From Saccopteryx bilineata (Eukaryota > Chordata > Mammalia > Chiroptera > Emballonuridae), in contig NC_089492.1 of assembly GCF_036850765.1 (NCBI RefSeq), positions 72,108,482 through 72,172,481 on the forward strand: a stretch of 64,000 nt of DNA. The letters are read 5' to 3'. Under the pieces are notes generated by a model. It was not told where the DNA came from. It searched no databases and saw only the letters and a program-made list of their open reading frames with translations. Numbering within the stretch: the stretch's first letter is position 1; each line of letters starts with the position of its first letter. This document shows, piece after piece, positions 11,354 to 26,246 of this stretch. The position numbers and the translations under genes are program-made.

Positions 11354-11384
<31 letters not shown>

Positions 11385-14300
11385 TTACAAAAAACATGAC
11401 TAATTTTATATCTCCACATAGTGTTTAATTAGAGTATCTGAGGAAATCATCAGCTCTTTTCAAAGTTCTGTGCAGGAAATGACATTGGTAATGTCTTGTT
11501 TCTGCTTTTTGTATATTTTTAAATGTTTGTCCAAAGTAAAATAGTTTAATGACTTCTTCATCAGTGAGCTTTCAGACAGAAAGAGGCAATTATGGAGCCT
11601 TTCCAAGTAGGCCATGGTGTGCTCATTCCACACGGATAGGTATTCAGTTGCTTTTTATTTAAAATAAGAAAGAACTTGGGAGTTCAAACCCTCAAAAAGA
11701 AATCTTAGCGTATTTGTGTGTATTTTAAGTAATATGGAAATAATGAAAGAACAGTTCTGTGATTCGTTTTTGTCTGACTTCCAAAGAAAATAACTGTCTA
11801 TTGTATGATGTCTAGTCTGGGCTGTTTATCTGCCTTTTTTAGTTTCACTGGTTTTATTCTGTCTTTGAAATGCAGATTCAGAAACCAGCCAGGGTTGATG
11901 TTGTGTTGCCCTGAGAGACAACTGTGATTTGGCCATTACCTGGGCTGCACAGGAGTTTCATGCCCATCTGTAATACTGGGACACATTTTCTAGACTACAC
12001 ATTCAAAAGGGAGTTAAAGGAACGAACAATACTGTTTTGTTTGAAATACTATTGATGTACACTGCTCACAAGAATTAGGGGATATTTTATTGCATCATAT
12101 TCATTGTGAAACATCCCCTAATTCTGCTCCCAAAAATTAGGGGATATTGTATTGCTTCATATTTATTTTGAAATATCCCCTAGTTTTTGGGAGCAGTATA
12201 TGTGTTTATAAGTGCAGATGTTTCTCAACCAGGTGAAAACATAATTTATTCAAATAATTATATAGAGTGAATTTATTCAGAGAAAAAAATAAAAAAATCG
12301 CTAAAGAGCTGTTCCCTGTACAATCCGTGTAATGCTGTATGCTAAACGCCACCACCTTTGGTCATATTACATTAAATGTGTGAATAGCCAGTTACTTTAT
12401 TTACATTTGGTGTTTATTTTGGTCTATTCTTTGTCCTTCAGCCTGTGGCAGCCAGGCCACATCAACACTCACTGACTCCACATTCCTACCCCTACTCTTA
12501 CACTCATTTAGTTAATAGGGTTAAACACTGACTCTGGAAAGCCACATGTTCCTGTGAAGAGCTTACAGATTAGTTGGGAGGAAAGAATAGATACGTTGGA
12601 AAATTTTCAAGTAAGCAGAGAGAACCAAATTCTGTGCGCATGTGTGAATAATGCCAAAGGAACATAGAATAGTGGGATATTCCTAATGGTCAGAGTTAAG
12701 GGTGGAAGATGATGTATGTATATTGTTCCTGGAAGGTGGTCAGAACCATGAACTGTGGCAAAGGGTGGAGGGCGTATCTCAGGATGAGGACCAGGAATGG
12801 ACAGACAGACATGGGTGGCAGGGTTTTTGTTGAGAACTAGAAGCAGTGAGATTGATGAAAGTACAGACCTGAGGCGGAGTCAGAAAGGGGAGAATGGGTT
12901 ATTTATGATGGAAACCAGTGATCCTAAGGAGAGATGTTACCCACCCTTAATTTAGAGTAAATTAAGAAACTGGAGCTTTTTGGTTATCAAATGAAGTTGT
13001 TGCTGAAGGGGCAACAGATTTCAGAGCAAAAAATACTGGCTTAGGATCAAGATAGCAGCAGGTTCATTTTTTGTCTGTCCTGCATATACGTCTGTGAACT
13101 CCAATAGTTGGCAACCGTTCTGGGCATTGCTTTACTCATTGGTAAATTCCTGTAAAGACGTGAATCCCACAGGCTGTAGTGAGATCACAGATTTGAACTG
13201 TTGAGCATATTTACTTTCTTCAAACCTTTCCTTTTCATGAGTACTAAGACCCCCATCACTTGGTTCTTTTATTTTTCTGGTTATTTTGTCAAAACGTTCT
13301 TGTTTCCTGCTCATCTCTTAAAACTTTTTTCCTCAGGTCTTTGCTCTTGGCCTTCATCCTTCCTTCAGGGCCTTACCTATTCCTTTGACTATAAATACCC
13401 TCCATTTGTTGATGGGTCTGTAGTCTATATCTCCATCCAGCAATCCTCTTTGAGAGTCATTTGCTACTGCCTGGATCATCTCTGTGTAATATTACCAACA
13501 GTTACTTCAAGCTTAAGATGTCTAAAGAGAACACACACCGTCTTGCCCTTTTCCTCCACCCCTGCCTGTCATCTCACTGCCTTTCCTGGATTCTCTCTCA
13601 TTGACATCTGCTCAGCCATCTCTAAGCAAATAACGAGAATAGCGACCCAGGAAATCAGGCACATCCTCAACTTCTGCTTTCCCCACCTGTTTCCACACAC
13701 GAGTGGAGATGCACAATTACTTGCCAGTTGGCGGGCTGTGTCTCAGAAATGTCCTTTGAATCTGTCTCTTCTATTTCATCCTAACCTTTGCTAACCCCGA
13801 GGCTGGTACCACAGCTCCGATCCAACAGCCTCAACCAGTCTACTCCTACTTTATTTCTACTTTACTCCACCTGTCACACTGTTACAAAATCTTTGTTTTC
13901 CCTCAAACAAACCTGGATGGTCGCCCAGCTGCACAAGCCTTGTGTTAGCTCTCTGCTGCTCCCAGGTCAAGCCCACACTGACTAGCTTAGAAGAGGAAGC
14001 ATGTCCAGTCCAGTGGGCCTCTTCCTCTCAACTGCTTTTTGTATGTTTGCATCTGGGTTCACAGTGAACTACTCACTGTTCCTAAAGATGGTGGTGCTTT
14101 TTATGCTCTGTGCCTCCTTGCTCCGTGTCCTCTGTGCCCACCATGCCTGTGCTTCTGTCTCCTCCCACAGTCTTCCTCAAGACTCAGGACAAACACCTTC
14201 CTGTGAAACTTTCTCTGGCACACCCATTCCCCTGCCGCATGCCTTCTGTGCCCCTCAAGTATTTTGTGCAACCCTAGTTAGTGTTAAAATTTTATTGCAA

Positions 14301-17300
14301 TTAAATATTGACATGTGTTTTCTTTTCCAAGACTTTGAATTCCTAGAAAGGTAGGGATCTTGCCTTATTTCTCTTTATAAACCTGTGCCTGAGGCATAGA
14401 AGAAATACTCAATAAATGCTTGTTGATTAACTGTTGTCGAATGCTCAATAAATGTTGAATGAAGGGGTGTATGGAACATGAGGTGAGGCTACATATGAGA
14501 TAAATATGAGGGATCGGTGAGAAAGAGGAATTAAAATAATAAAAGGTCTGGTAGGTAGGATACCACCAACACCAGAGATTCAGACATGGAATTTGGAACC
14601 ACCAGAGTTGTAGGAATAAATGCTTCAAATATTTCAGGATTTTTATTTCCTACTTTTAAAAATATTCATGGTATACTATAAATTGTCCAATCATACAGAG
14701 CCACTGAGAGAACAGTAAAAATATTCAAATGTTCTGGAACTTAAAACAACAGAATGAATTAATGGGTACGTACCTCTTGCTACAAATTTTTAACATAGAT
14801 GACTAAAATCCAAATAGTTCACTGTGATACAAAATGTACCTAAGTCTAGAAGGTGCTTTTAGCAACCAGGATACTTTACCTAAAAAGGACACATGGGCCA
14901 ATTATATGAGCCATTTTCCACCATTGTAATAACTATTTCCATGCCTTTTGGAGCACTGTGCCAGCCTGTGCGGACAGGTGGATCCTATGCCTGCTGGCTC
15001 GCCCCTCACCTGTGGCTCCCACTGGGGGAGAACATTAGCACACACATTTCCCAATGCTGGGGCCTCTCCTTTTTTGCTAGGGAACCAGAGGCGCTGAGCC
15101 AACCAACCAAGGGTTCTTTAGGTCCCACAGTCATGAAAGTGTGGGTTTTGTCCTGTTTCTGACAGTCTGTAGCCTGAATCCAAGACTGAAAAAGTGTGCT
15201 TTATTTTATTATTATTATTATTATTTTTGTATTTTTCTGAAGCTAGAAACCGGGAGAGACAGTCAGACAGACTCCCGCATGCGCCCCACCGGGATCCACC
15301 CGGCACACCTACCAGGGGGCCACGCTCTGCCCACCAGGGGGCGATGCTCTGCCCCTCCTGGGCGTCGCTCTGCCGCGATCAGAGCCACTCTAGCGCCTGG
15401 GGCAGAGGCCAAGGAACCATCCCCAGCACCCGGGCCATCTTTGCTCCAATGGAGCCTCGCTGCGGGAGGGGAAGAGAGAGACAGAGAGGAAGGAGAGGGG
15501 GAGAGGTGGAGAAGCAAATGGGCGCTTCTCCTGTGTGCCCTGTTCTGGAATTGAACCCGGACCTCTACACGCCAGGCCGACGCTTTACCACTGAGCCAAC
15601 CTGCCAGGGCCCTGAAAAAGTGTGCTTTAGATTGTGAGTTTCTTTGTTTACTCTCGTAAATCCGAGTCTTCTGATGTTATTCGCTGCTAGCGACATAGAT
15701 TCAGAATAAATGCTGATAATGAAGTGATGGCCTGTGACTCCTTTAGTGAAGGCTCAGTGTTTACACAGCTCTTATCTTGCCAAAAGTGGCAGGAATTCAC
15801 TGCAAATAAGGTTTTATGGCAACTTGATTTCTAAAATGATACTTTTCTCTCTATTTATTTGCACTTGCCTGGTAATTTTCAAAAATACAGAAATTTCAAA
15901 TATATCTGCTTCTATTGATATATAAAATAATTTACATGCACTGAAACGTAATATCATTCTGGGTTCAAAACATATTATCATTATTTAAAGTTACTAAGGC
16001 TTTTTAATTCTCTATCTGAAGTAGCTTATCTAATTTTTCTAAGTATTTATATAACATGGTTATAAAATTAATAACAGTTTATTAATAAATAACACAGTTT
16101 AGACACATTGTTTTAAGTATCTTTGTCTACAGAATTAAACTTTTACAAAACCTAATTTGAATAGATAGTTGTATTTAAAAAAATAACACTTCCAAATTAA
16201 CATATTGTTGTTTTGGGGGGGGTTGACTGTTGCATTGTAGATGTCAACACTTCTAGGAAAAAAGTGACATTACATTTCAGTTCTGTTACATTTAGTAATT
16301 ACCCTGGAGTTTGGGGAGATTAAAGAGTAACCAGGCAGTGGTGCAGTGGATAGAGTGTTGGATTGGGATGTGGAGGACCCAGGTTTGAAACCCCAAGGTT
16401 ACTGGCTTAAGTGCAGGCTCACCAACTTGAGTGTGGGGTCTCTGGCTGAGCATGGGATTGTAGACATGACCCCATGGTCGCTGGCTTGAGCCCAAAGGTC
16501 ACTGGCTTGCAGCCCAAAGTCGCTGGCTTGATCCCAAGGTTACTGGCTTGAGCAAGGGGTCACTCACTCTGCTATAGGCCTCCCCACCCCCACCCCCCAT
16601 CAAGGCACATATGAGAAAGCAATCAATGAACAACTAAGGTGCGGCAATGAAGAATTGATGCTTCTCATCTCTCTCCCTTCCTACCTGTCGGTCCTCTCTG
16701 TCTCTCATCTCTCTTCCTTCCTGCCTCACTGTCCCTCTTGCTAAAAAAAAAAAAAGATTCCTCCATAAATGTAAGCAGCAAATCTAAGGTCTTAGCAAGG
16801 CAGGGAAAAAGTAGTAGTTTCAACATACGAATGGAACACCCAGAATCAGAAAAATGCCACAAACTTTTGAAATTGTTACTGTTACTTATTCCTTTCAGGT
16901 ACTAGGAGTTGACCAAATATAGGCACTGTCTTGAGCTTAGTAGTACACACAAAATATTCTTCTTTGCCTGGAACAAGTGTGAAAGACCTTGAATCTCCAA
17001 ACTCGGCAAGGGGGTCCATGGCTGACATGTGAAGGCTCGAAGTGACAAGGGTTCCCTCAAAAAAAAACAGGGTTGGGGATTTAAATGAGGACAGGTACAG
17101 ATCACCGTCAAGGCTCACTTTCGGTCTGAGTATTAGAAAGATAGTTAAGCTATTTGAACAGATGAATAGCATGATCTTATTCAGAATCACTCAGGCTTTG
17201 TTGACAATAGATGTTAGGTGGTAAGGAGGTGGGACAGAGGTGTGAGCAGGAAGACAGGCTATTGCAATAATCTGTCTTACAGGTGACAGTGGCTAGGAGT

Positions 17301-18332
17301 GGGGTGGTTGCTGTAAAGGTAGTGAGAGTGGCAAGGGTGTGGATACACATGAAAACCCCTATGTAATTATATCAGTCTTGGAAATTTCAAGGAAGCCTTG
17401 CTGCAGGACTAATGATGTTGACTGACTTGGTCCGTCAGGCTGACAGTAGCCTGGGAGTTCCAAATCTGGTGCAAGTCTAAATCCATCCAAAAACTGGCTG
17501 CCAATTTTTGAAAATCGGTGAGAGTTTTCATTCTGGTTTAAATATTAATGGGGAAGATTCTGAATCTTTCAACAGGTAGTGACTTTTAGAATAGTGAGAT
17601 TCCAGAAATCACCTGCTTGCCAGCCCAGTTTCAAGAGATTAGAGGAGTTGGCACCAACCTCTGCCTCCTCACTTCCCAGGATGAGAATGCATGCTGTTTT
17701 CGCGTGTGATCTGCCCTCCCCTCTCAGAAGCTGGTTTACTCTCACTCCCTCCATAAGCAACAGAAGATGAGAACTTTAGCAGGAGAAGCAGAACAAGGCA
17801 ATGGCCTGATTCCTCTTCAGAAATTACCATATTCTGCTTAAGGTAGGCTAGGCTCAGCTATGATGTTCACTAGATTATTTGTATTAAATGCCTTTTTGAC
17901 GATGATGTTTTCAACCAATAATGGGTTTATCCTGATGTAAGTAAGCCCATGATGTTGCTGGTGGAAATAGGGCTCTTGCATAATCATGAGAAAAGCATTT
18001 CCAGCCTGGCCAGACAGTGACACAGTGGATAGAGCGTTGGACTGGGACACAGAAGATCTAGGTTAGAAACCCCGAGGTTGCTGACGTGTGCGCGGGTTCA
18101 CCAGCTTCAGCGCAGGGTCACTGGCTTGAGCATGAGGTCATAGACATGACCCTGTGGTCACTGGCTTGAGCCCAAAGGTCTCTGGCTTGAGCAATGGGTC
18201 ACTTGCTCTGCTGTAGCCCCTCAATCAAGACACATATGAGAAAGCAATCAATGAACAACTAAGGTGCTGCAATGAATAATTGATACTTCTCATCTCTCTC
18301 CCTTCCTGTCTGTCCCTATCTGTGCCTCTCTT

Positions 18333-18384
<52 letters not shown>

Positions 18385-21300
18385 ACACAGAAAAAGAAGG
18401 AAAGAAAGAAAAGCATTTCCGGGACCCACATGTAGGAAGATGAGGTGTAGTGGTAAGATATTTTGTAGTAGAAACAAAGGACTGTCCCCAGATACCTGGT
18501 ATCTTATCCACAGACAGGTGGTTTAGCTCTGTCTCGCTGTGGAATAAGTCCCAGCCTGGTGAGTTTAAGTGTCCCATGAGGAAGGTCAGGATCCAGAGCT
18601 AAAACCCATCATCCTGGGCTTTTGTGATCCAGCATAGTCTCTGCTCCCGGCTTTTCTCCTGCCAGCATTATGATGCTGCACCCATGCCCTTGCTGCCGGT
18701 CCCACATGGCTGCTATGAGAGAGTGAGAGGGCAAACTGGAGCGTACACATGCTACAGATAGGGGCCTTTGTTAAGATTTGATTATGTTACCTCCAGCTAG
18801 GAAGAGTGCAGGCTTTTTTTCAAACTAACCAGTCTTTCTTAATCCTTCATGGGCTTGTGCTGGGTCCTCCCTTTATCCTTCAAACTGATCTTTTTTCCAG
18901 GCTTTCCAGGCTAACCTGTGCCCCTTTATGTTGCCATTTTGGCTCCTACTGTGCATGCCCCAAAGGTTTTCTGCATTGTCATCTGGTGTCTACTGCACAT
19001 GTAGTTATCTACTTCTCCCTGCGCCATCTTGACTTCTACTTCACAGGCACCAAGCAGAGGAATTTCCTGCACTACCCTCTCCCCTCCCATAATCCCATTA
19101 CACTGCTCATCCCCTAAGAGAAAGGGGAGGATGTTAATCTCCTTGGGAGGCAAATGTTGCAATCCCTGGGGTGTCTAGAACCTCTAGCTTCCTAATTAAT
19201 TAGGCTTAATGTCTGATTCCATTTCCTCCTTTCCTTAAGTAACTAGCTACCTGTACTAACAATCCTAAATCGAAAAGCATCTGTACTCAGAGGTGATGAG
19301 TGTGGTCGAAAAGGGAGGAATACATACTTTAAATTCACCTCCCATGCTCTGACTTTCTGTCTGTGTCTTCCACTGGCCAAATCCAACTGGAATCCAGGGC
19401 TCAGAGAGCTTGAAGCAACTCGGTATCTACAAGTTGAGACTTTGGGGACAGAGAGAATGACACTTAGGGACTGAGAAAGGCTATGTAGGAAAAAATGAGT
19501 ATTTAACATAGTATTTCTCAGATTTTCAAATAAGGAAAAACCATATTTTTAAAAACTATCACCTTAATCATTGTTTAATTGTTGAAGAAGACAAAGCTAA
19601 GAGGCATGTTCCTAAAGGATGTCTGAAAAGCTCATTGAGAATGTTATGGTTATTAAAGTAGCTTTAAGGTTCCTACTAACAGGGGAGAACAGGAAACCAT
19701 ATGGCTTACATAGCAACCAATGACTGTTTGGAAAAGAACAATTTATCATTCTTGATGCAGGAATCATTAGTGAAAATGTAACACACATTTCTCAATATAA
19801 GAACAATGACCAACTTAATATAGCAATTTTATTAAAAGCATGTAAACATATACATTTTTAATTGTTTTATGTTAGCCTTTGGTGTAAATATAGATTATAT
19901 AGTGTTAAATTGTACATTTCGGTTTCTGTGTCCATAATCTTTTTCTTGTACTACTTTGTCCAAAAAGTTTTTCATTTGCTAACTTATCTCTTTTTCTTTG
20001 AAAGTTAGAAAAGCATCCTTTAGTACAATAAATAAAAGCAATTAGTACTCTATTTAGTTTCAACACCCAAGTTATTTTGCTGTTCAAATGTAAACTATAA
20101 ACTAATGCATAAATAGATGCTATAGAGTGATTTATTGTGAGAGTTTATTTTCCCTTTTGTATATTTTTCTGGGCTTGAGATTCAGATTAGTCTTGAATCT
20201 ATCTAAAATCATAGGGTTATCAGTAAACTAAAATATGGGTGTTCGTTATTATAAATTGAGCCAATGCATAAAGTACAGGTAGATGGTATTTTCTCAATAG
20301 CTAAAGGATTTCCTTAAATACTGTGGTCATCTCAAGCCTCCAGAACATAATCTTAAAGATTACTAACTACTCCTATCTTAATTGACAAGAAAAACAATGA
20401 ATTGCCCTGGCCGGTTGGCTCAGTGGTAGAGCATCGGCCTGGCGTGCAGGAGTCCCGGGTTCGATTCCTGGCCAGGGCACACAGGAAAAGCACCCATCTG
20501 CTTCTCCACCCCTCCCCCTCTCCATCCTCCCTCTCTCTCTCTTCCCCTCCCGCAGTGGAGGCTCCATTGGAGCAAAGTTGGCCCGGGTGCTGAGGATGGC
20601 ACCATGGCCTCTGCCTCAGGCGCTAGAATGCCTCTGGTCGCAATAGAGCGATGCCCCAGATGGGCAGAGCATCGCCCCCTGGTGGGCATGCTGGGTGGAT
20701 CCATGTTGGGTGCATGTGGGGAGTCTGTCTGACTGCCTCCCCATTTTCAACTTCAGAAAAATATAAATAAATAAATAAATAAATACCAGTATTCAATAAA
20801 TCCTCATAAAAAATAAAAGGAAAACAATGAAGACATTATAGCCCTAATTTTTTGACAAAGTCAGCACAAGGGTATGACATTTACAAAAATAATCCAAGTT
20901 CAGCTTTTCAAGAGTTTCTGTACTTTGGCAATTCAGACCGAACGCATTTAAAATAGATCTTCCAAGTCATTGGAAAACTATATGATTAAGAAGGAGAGGA
21001 GGGAAAGAACAATTTCTTTAGAGGAAAATCTCTGATGGATTCAATGACCAAGAAATATGAATGGACAGGTGCTAGACCCTCATTCCCTGTGTGGTGATGC
21101 AGTGTACAGTTCTGGCATCGGGTCTTAGAAATGTCGTTGCTTGAATTTCTCTCCTGGTCTACCAAATCAGAATTTGGGTTATAGAAAGACCTGGTGATTT
21201 ATAAGCTCTTTAAAGGTCCGGAGAGGCAGCTGTGGAGCAGTCCACATTGAAGAGGAGTGGTATAGAAGCGCTTTAGTAAGTCATGGCCGGACTCAGGAGA

Positions 21301-24300
21301 GCCTTGGCCGTGTGATGAGATGGGGTGAATTAGCAGATGTTCTGTAGAAATGGAAGGATTGTGTCCAGTTGATGGCCCCGCTGTCCCGCAAGGACCCTCT
21401 ACCCTACATTGTGGATTCAGTCTGTGTCATATTGAAATAATGGGCTTAACTGAAATCATCTGTGAGTTTATCCACATATTAAATATCCATTTCAAGAATT
21501 ATTTTAATTTTAATAAAATGAAGAGGCAATTCCCTAAATTTTAGATTGCTCCATTTTAAAGGTTTTTTTAGGCCTTGTTTTGAAGTGAAATTTAAGTAAA
21601 ATTCTGCCACATTGTCCCACATCTCTAACTCTCAGGAGGCCCTAATATGTGTGTTGCCCCAGGTAATGCTACTTTCTCGGGACCTGGGAGGGCTTGTCTG
21701 TCAAGTCACACAGGTGTTTCCTTTGAAATCTGAGCCTCGTGCATTTTCCCTGTGCCTACAAAGTCTTTTCAAAACAGGTGAAGCAGAGTAGTTAAACACC
21801 TGAGGTCATTTCTGAGTTGTCAGGAATGTGTTGCTGCTCTGCTACATAGTACTTTTTATACTTGATGACTTTGTCGTAAAAATGTCATACACTCTGTCAG
21901 CGTGGATGGGCTGGCTTATTTATTTCATTGATGTCATTTTCCATACAGGTCTAATAATACCACCAACAGGGAGAAAAGAAGGTGGCTTTAAAGATTGTAT
22001 AAGGAGGCATTGTGTTTGGAACTTAAATCTGAAATCTCATGGAATGTCTAATGTGTTGCTTTCATAGAATAACAGATTCATTCTTGAAGGTTAAGTTATT
22101 GCCATTGAAAGGATCACATTGACACTTATCCTATTTAGTTTTGAATTGCACTTTCTGATTTAAATAGGAAAACACAACAGTGATTTGGCAGGGATTTTGT
22201 TTTGACATAGGATGGGTAATTTGCAAACATGTTTTTCCCGAAGTGGGGGCCTACTGAGAATTATCTTTTAAAGGTGGAATCTAGAACAAGATAACTCAGT
22301 CTGTCTGATTTTCTTCAATTACTTCTGTTCATGAGTTGGCTGGAAAGTCCTGCTGTTCCTTTTAGCTGTGGGAAAAAATTACACGTAGAAAACAGCTTTA
22401 TTTCAAAAATTTTACTATAGGGTTTTTAGGATGAAGCTGAAGAGAGGCTTGGTGTTACATTTCTTACTGAGAATGTTTTCTTGTCTTATTCAGTTAATTA
22501 ATATTCAGCTGTATTTATCAGTTTTGGATGATATTAAAACTTTCTCAAATAGAGATGATTTAGGAACAGTTGAGCTCTGCTCTAGACATAAAATTGGAAG
22601 ATCTGAAATATTCTTGGTTTTACAGCCCTGCAACCACAAAAACAGCTTTTGCTTCTTAGTTGAGAAATGCCCTTAATTGTCAAGAGAAAGATTATTTTAC
22701 AGTTTGTATTGTTTTACAAGCATGACGAGGCATTCTGTAAGAGACTATAAGAACAAAATAGGATTTTAAAGCTAAAAGAAATCGAAGACTTGTTTCAGCT
22801 TCCTGATGTTACAGCTAAAGAAACAAACAGACCTCGACATAATCAAAGAGATAATTATTTTTTCTTTTTTTTGTATTTTTCTGAAGCTGGAAATGGGGAG
22901 GCAGTCAGACAGACTCCCGCATGTGCCCGACCGGAATCCACCCGGCATGCCCACCAGGGGGCGATGCTCTGCCCATCCGGGGCGTCGCTCTGTCACGACC
23001 AGAGCCACTCCAGCGCCTGGGGTCAAGGAGCCATCCCCAGTGCCCGGGCCATCTTTTGCTCCAATGGAGCCTTGGCTGCGGGAGGGAAAGAGAGAGACAG
23101 AGAGGAAGGAGAGGGGGAGGGGTGGAGAAGCAGATGGGCGCTTCTCCTGTGTGTCCTGGCCGGGAATCGAATCCGGGACTCCTGCATGCCAGGTCGACGC
23201 TCTACCACCGAGACAACCGGCCAGGGCCAGAGATAAATTTTAAAATATACAAAATCAGTAGCAAAAAAGAAAAACTCTTCCAGGGTGTATCATGTATTTT
23301 AATTACCCATAATTTGAGTAGTTTGAACAAGGGAAAGCATATTTTTATCTCTGTCTGTAGAAGAAAGAAGGAAATTTAACACTAATGATTTATCACTAGT
23401 TTATCACCTGCAAATATCCAGGAGACATAGCCCTACTAGGGAAGGGAGATTTCCAGTGCCATTGAAAGCGGAATGCTTTGGCTATTCTCCACCGCTCAGA
23501 ATGGAAGTAGCCTTGGAGCTACAAGCAGGTATTCTCAGTTAAGTGTGCAGATGTATGTGTATGCACCACAAAAGAAGGAATTTTTGGGGATTTGCTTTTC
23601 AAAATTTATTTTCAATGCTTAGTTTTTAGAAATAATTTTGTCACACTGATAGTGTTCTGAGGTAAGAAGGTGAGGCCAGAGCTTCCAGCCTAAATCTGGA
23701 CTTCCAGTGAAATTTGCCTTTTCAACACCACTGTGGTTTCTTCATGTTACTGCTTTGCCAGAGAGCAGTGCATATCTTAAAAGTCCATATTAGCCTGACC
23801 TGTGGTGGCGCAGTGGATAAAGCGTCAACCTGGAAACACTGAGGTTGCCGGTTCGAAACCCTGGGCTTGCCTGGTCAAGGCGCATATGGGAGTTGATGCT
23901 TCCTGCTCCTCCCCCTTCTCTCTCTCTCTCTCTCTCCTCTCTATAATGAATAAATAAAATCTAAAAAAAAAATTTTTTTAAAAAAGTCCATATTAAGTAG
24001 CAGATTGTATCATGGACTGGTGTTCATTGTCACTAATTAGGCTACCTAATGGTATGATAGTCAAGGACCAATTTATTTTGCACTTATTTTGGAATTCCAT
24101 TAAAGTTATATCAATTTTACACAAAGGTATAATGAATTAAAATACCATTTTTATATTATTTAGATAGTCTTTTAAATTGTTAGATAATTAATTACATTAA
24201 TTATTATCTCCCCCCTTTTTTTAAAGTGCATCTTAACAATATAGAGACTTTTTCTCTTCATGTCTTTGGAAAGACCTATTATAGTTTCATCCAGTTAGGT

Positions 24301-26153
24301 GGGTTTTCTAGAATGATAAGAAATCTTTCAATCCTGTATCTCTCTACTTAGAATAGCATGTAAATTACAGAATTATGAGAGAGTTTCCATTCAGTACACT
24401 AATTCTGTGTGCATTTAAAGATGTCAGACCATGCAGGTCAATTTCCTATTAAAATTGCATAATTTATTTATATATTTTCTTCAGTGAATCTAACTCTATA
24501 AAAATAAACTACTTAATAACCTTAGTGTCACCTAAGGTTATTACCTAAGGTATTCTCTTTGGTAGACTAATTATCATAATATCTTTGCTGTGAAGTGCTT
24601 TCCAGGAACTTCATGGAGTAGTAGTTGTCCATCATCTCCCTTAATGTTGAACTTTGGGATAATTTCTATATGAAGAATCTTAATTGCACAAATGTGCATC
24701 AAACACATCATCTCATAAAACTTTATTCCATGTTCTTTAACACAATCTAAAATGATAATGATTAATTAAAAAGTACTTTAACATTAGCTATCATGTGAAA
24801 TTAATGTTTGATTTTTATTTGACAAGTAGTCCACCTTTCACTTTAGTCTTTTTTTACTAACATTTTTGTAGCATAAAAGAAAATGCTCATCTTTAGACAA
24901 ATTCTTAGTGAGTAGTTAACATTGGCTTTCAACTCTTATTTAATGTGCTATCATCATAATTTTGAAGCTGTGAAGGTTAAACAATTCCTAGAACATGAAT
25001 TTTTTTTTTTTTTGTATTTTTCTGAAGTTGGAAATGGGGAGGCAGTCAGACAGACCCCCACATGCGCCCGACCGGGATCCACCCGGCATCCCATCAGGGG
25101 CTGATGCTTCGCCAATATGGGGCGCTGCTCTGTTGCAACCAGAGGCATTCTAGCACCTGAGGCAGAGGGCATAGAGCCATCCTCAGTGCCCAGGCCAACT
25201 TTGCTCCAATGGAGCCTTGCGGGAGGGGAAGAGAGAGACAGAGAGGAAGGAGAGGGGGAAGGGTGGAGAAGCAGATGGGCACTTCTCCTGTGTGCCCTCG
25301 CCTGGAATCGAACCCAGGACTCCTGCACGCCAGGTCGACGCTCTACCACTGAGCCAACTGGCCAGGGCTTGAATTTTCAAATGATGTGAATTTGGATCAA
25401 AGCTGTAAATTTACTGTGGTAAAGAAGATGTATTCAAGCTTAAAATTTTGGCTCAAATGGTTAGGTAAGGGCCCCTGTATGAGATTAAAATGTGTATCTT
25501 CTAAAATATTTTATTTTTGCTAGTTATATTTTATTAGACATGTCAAAGTGCCACTGGAAAAGAAAAACAGTTTATAATTTTTGGAATTGGCCTACTTGTC
25601 ATACATAAAATACTCTTTGGTTAAAGAGGTTAATAAAGAAAATAATAGTATTAAAATTATTTTGATCTCACTTGTTTTTAAAATTTGTATTGTGTTCATA
25701 TGTGTGAGTGTGCACACTTAAGGACTTGCAAAATCATTAAAAAAAAAGATGTATTTGAAAATACGTAATCATCTTTAGAGAGAAAACTATTCCGATGTCA
25801 AATGGAAAGAAAAATTAATATGATCAATGACTGTTTTTGCCTAGTGTACAGTACTGTCTGGTTTTGCCTAAAGTACTAGTAAGCTGGCAAAATTAGCTCT
25901 ATTTCAGACTGCATAGTTGAGTGATTTTCAACTTTCATTGACTGTCTGTTACTAAAGCAAGATAGCAGGTATTCTGGTAGGAATGAGGATTAAATATGCT
26001 CATTCATACTTCCCAAAGTAATACAGTCACTGGAATTGAATGTACACGTCTAGATAACTACATAATTTCCAATTTCTACAAGTATAATACTTTCACACTA
26101 AAATTACTATATGTTTCTAGGTTTAGTTTTGAAAGCCCCTTGGAAATATTTTA

Positions 26154-26246
<93 letters not shown>

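Noticed and set aside
11331..11390. CRISPR-like or other regular array from repeated short units
   Set aside because: It is a CT/CA microsatellite forming the tail of a SINE.
13201..13794. 197-codon open frame in intron 2
   Set aside because: It has no family resemblance, starts from a non-ATG-like context, lies in pyrimidine-rich DNA and shows no splice or promoter signal.
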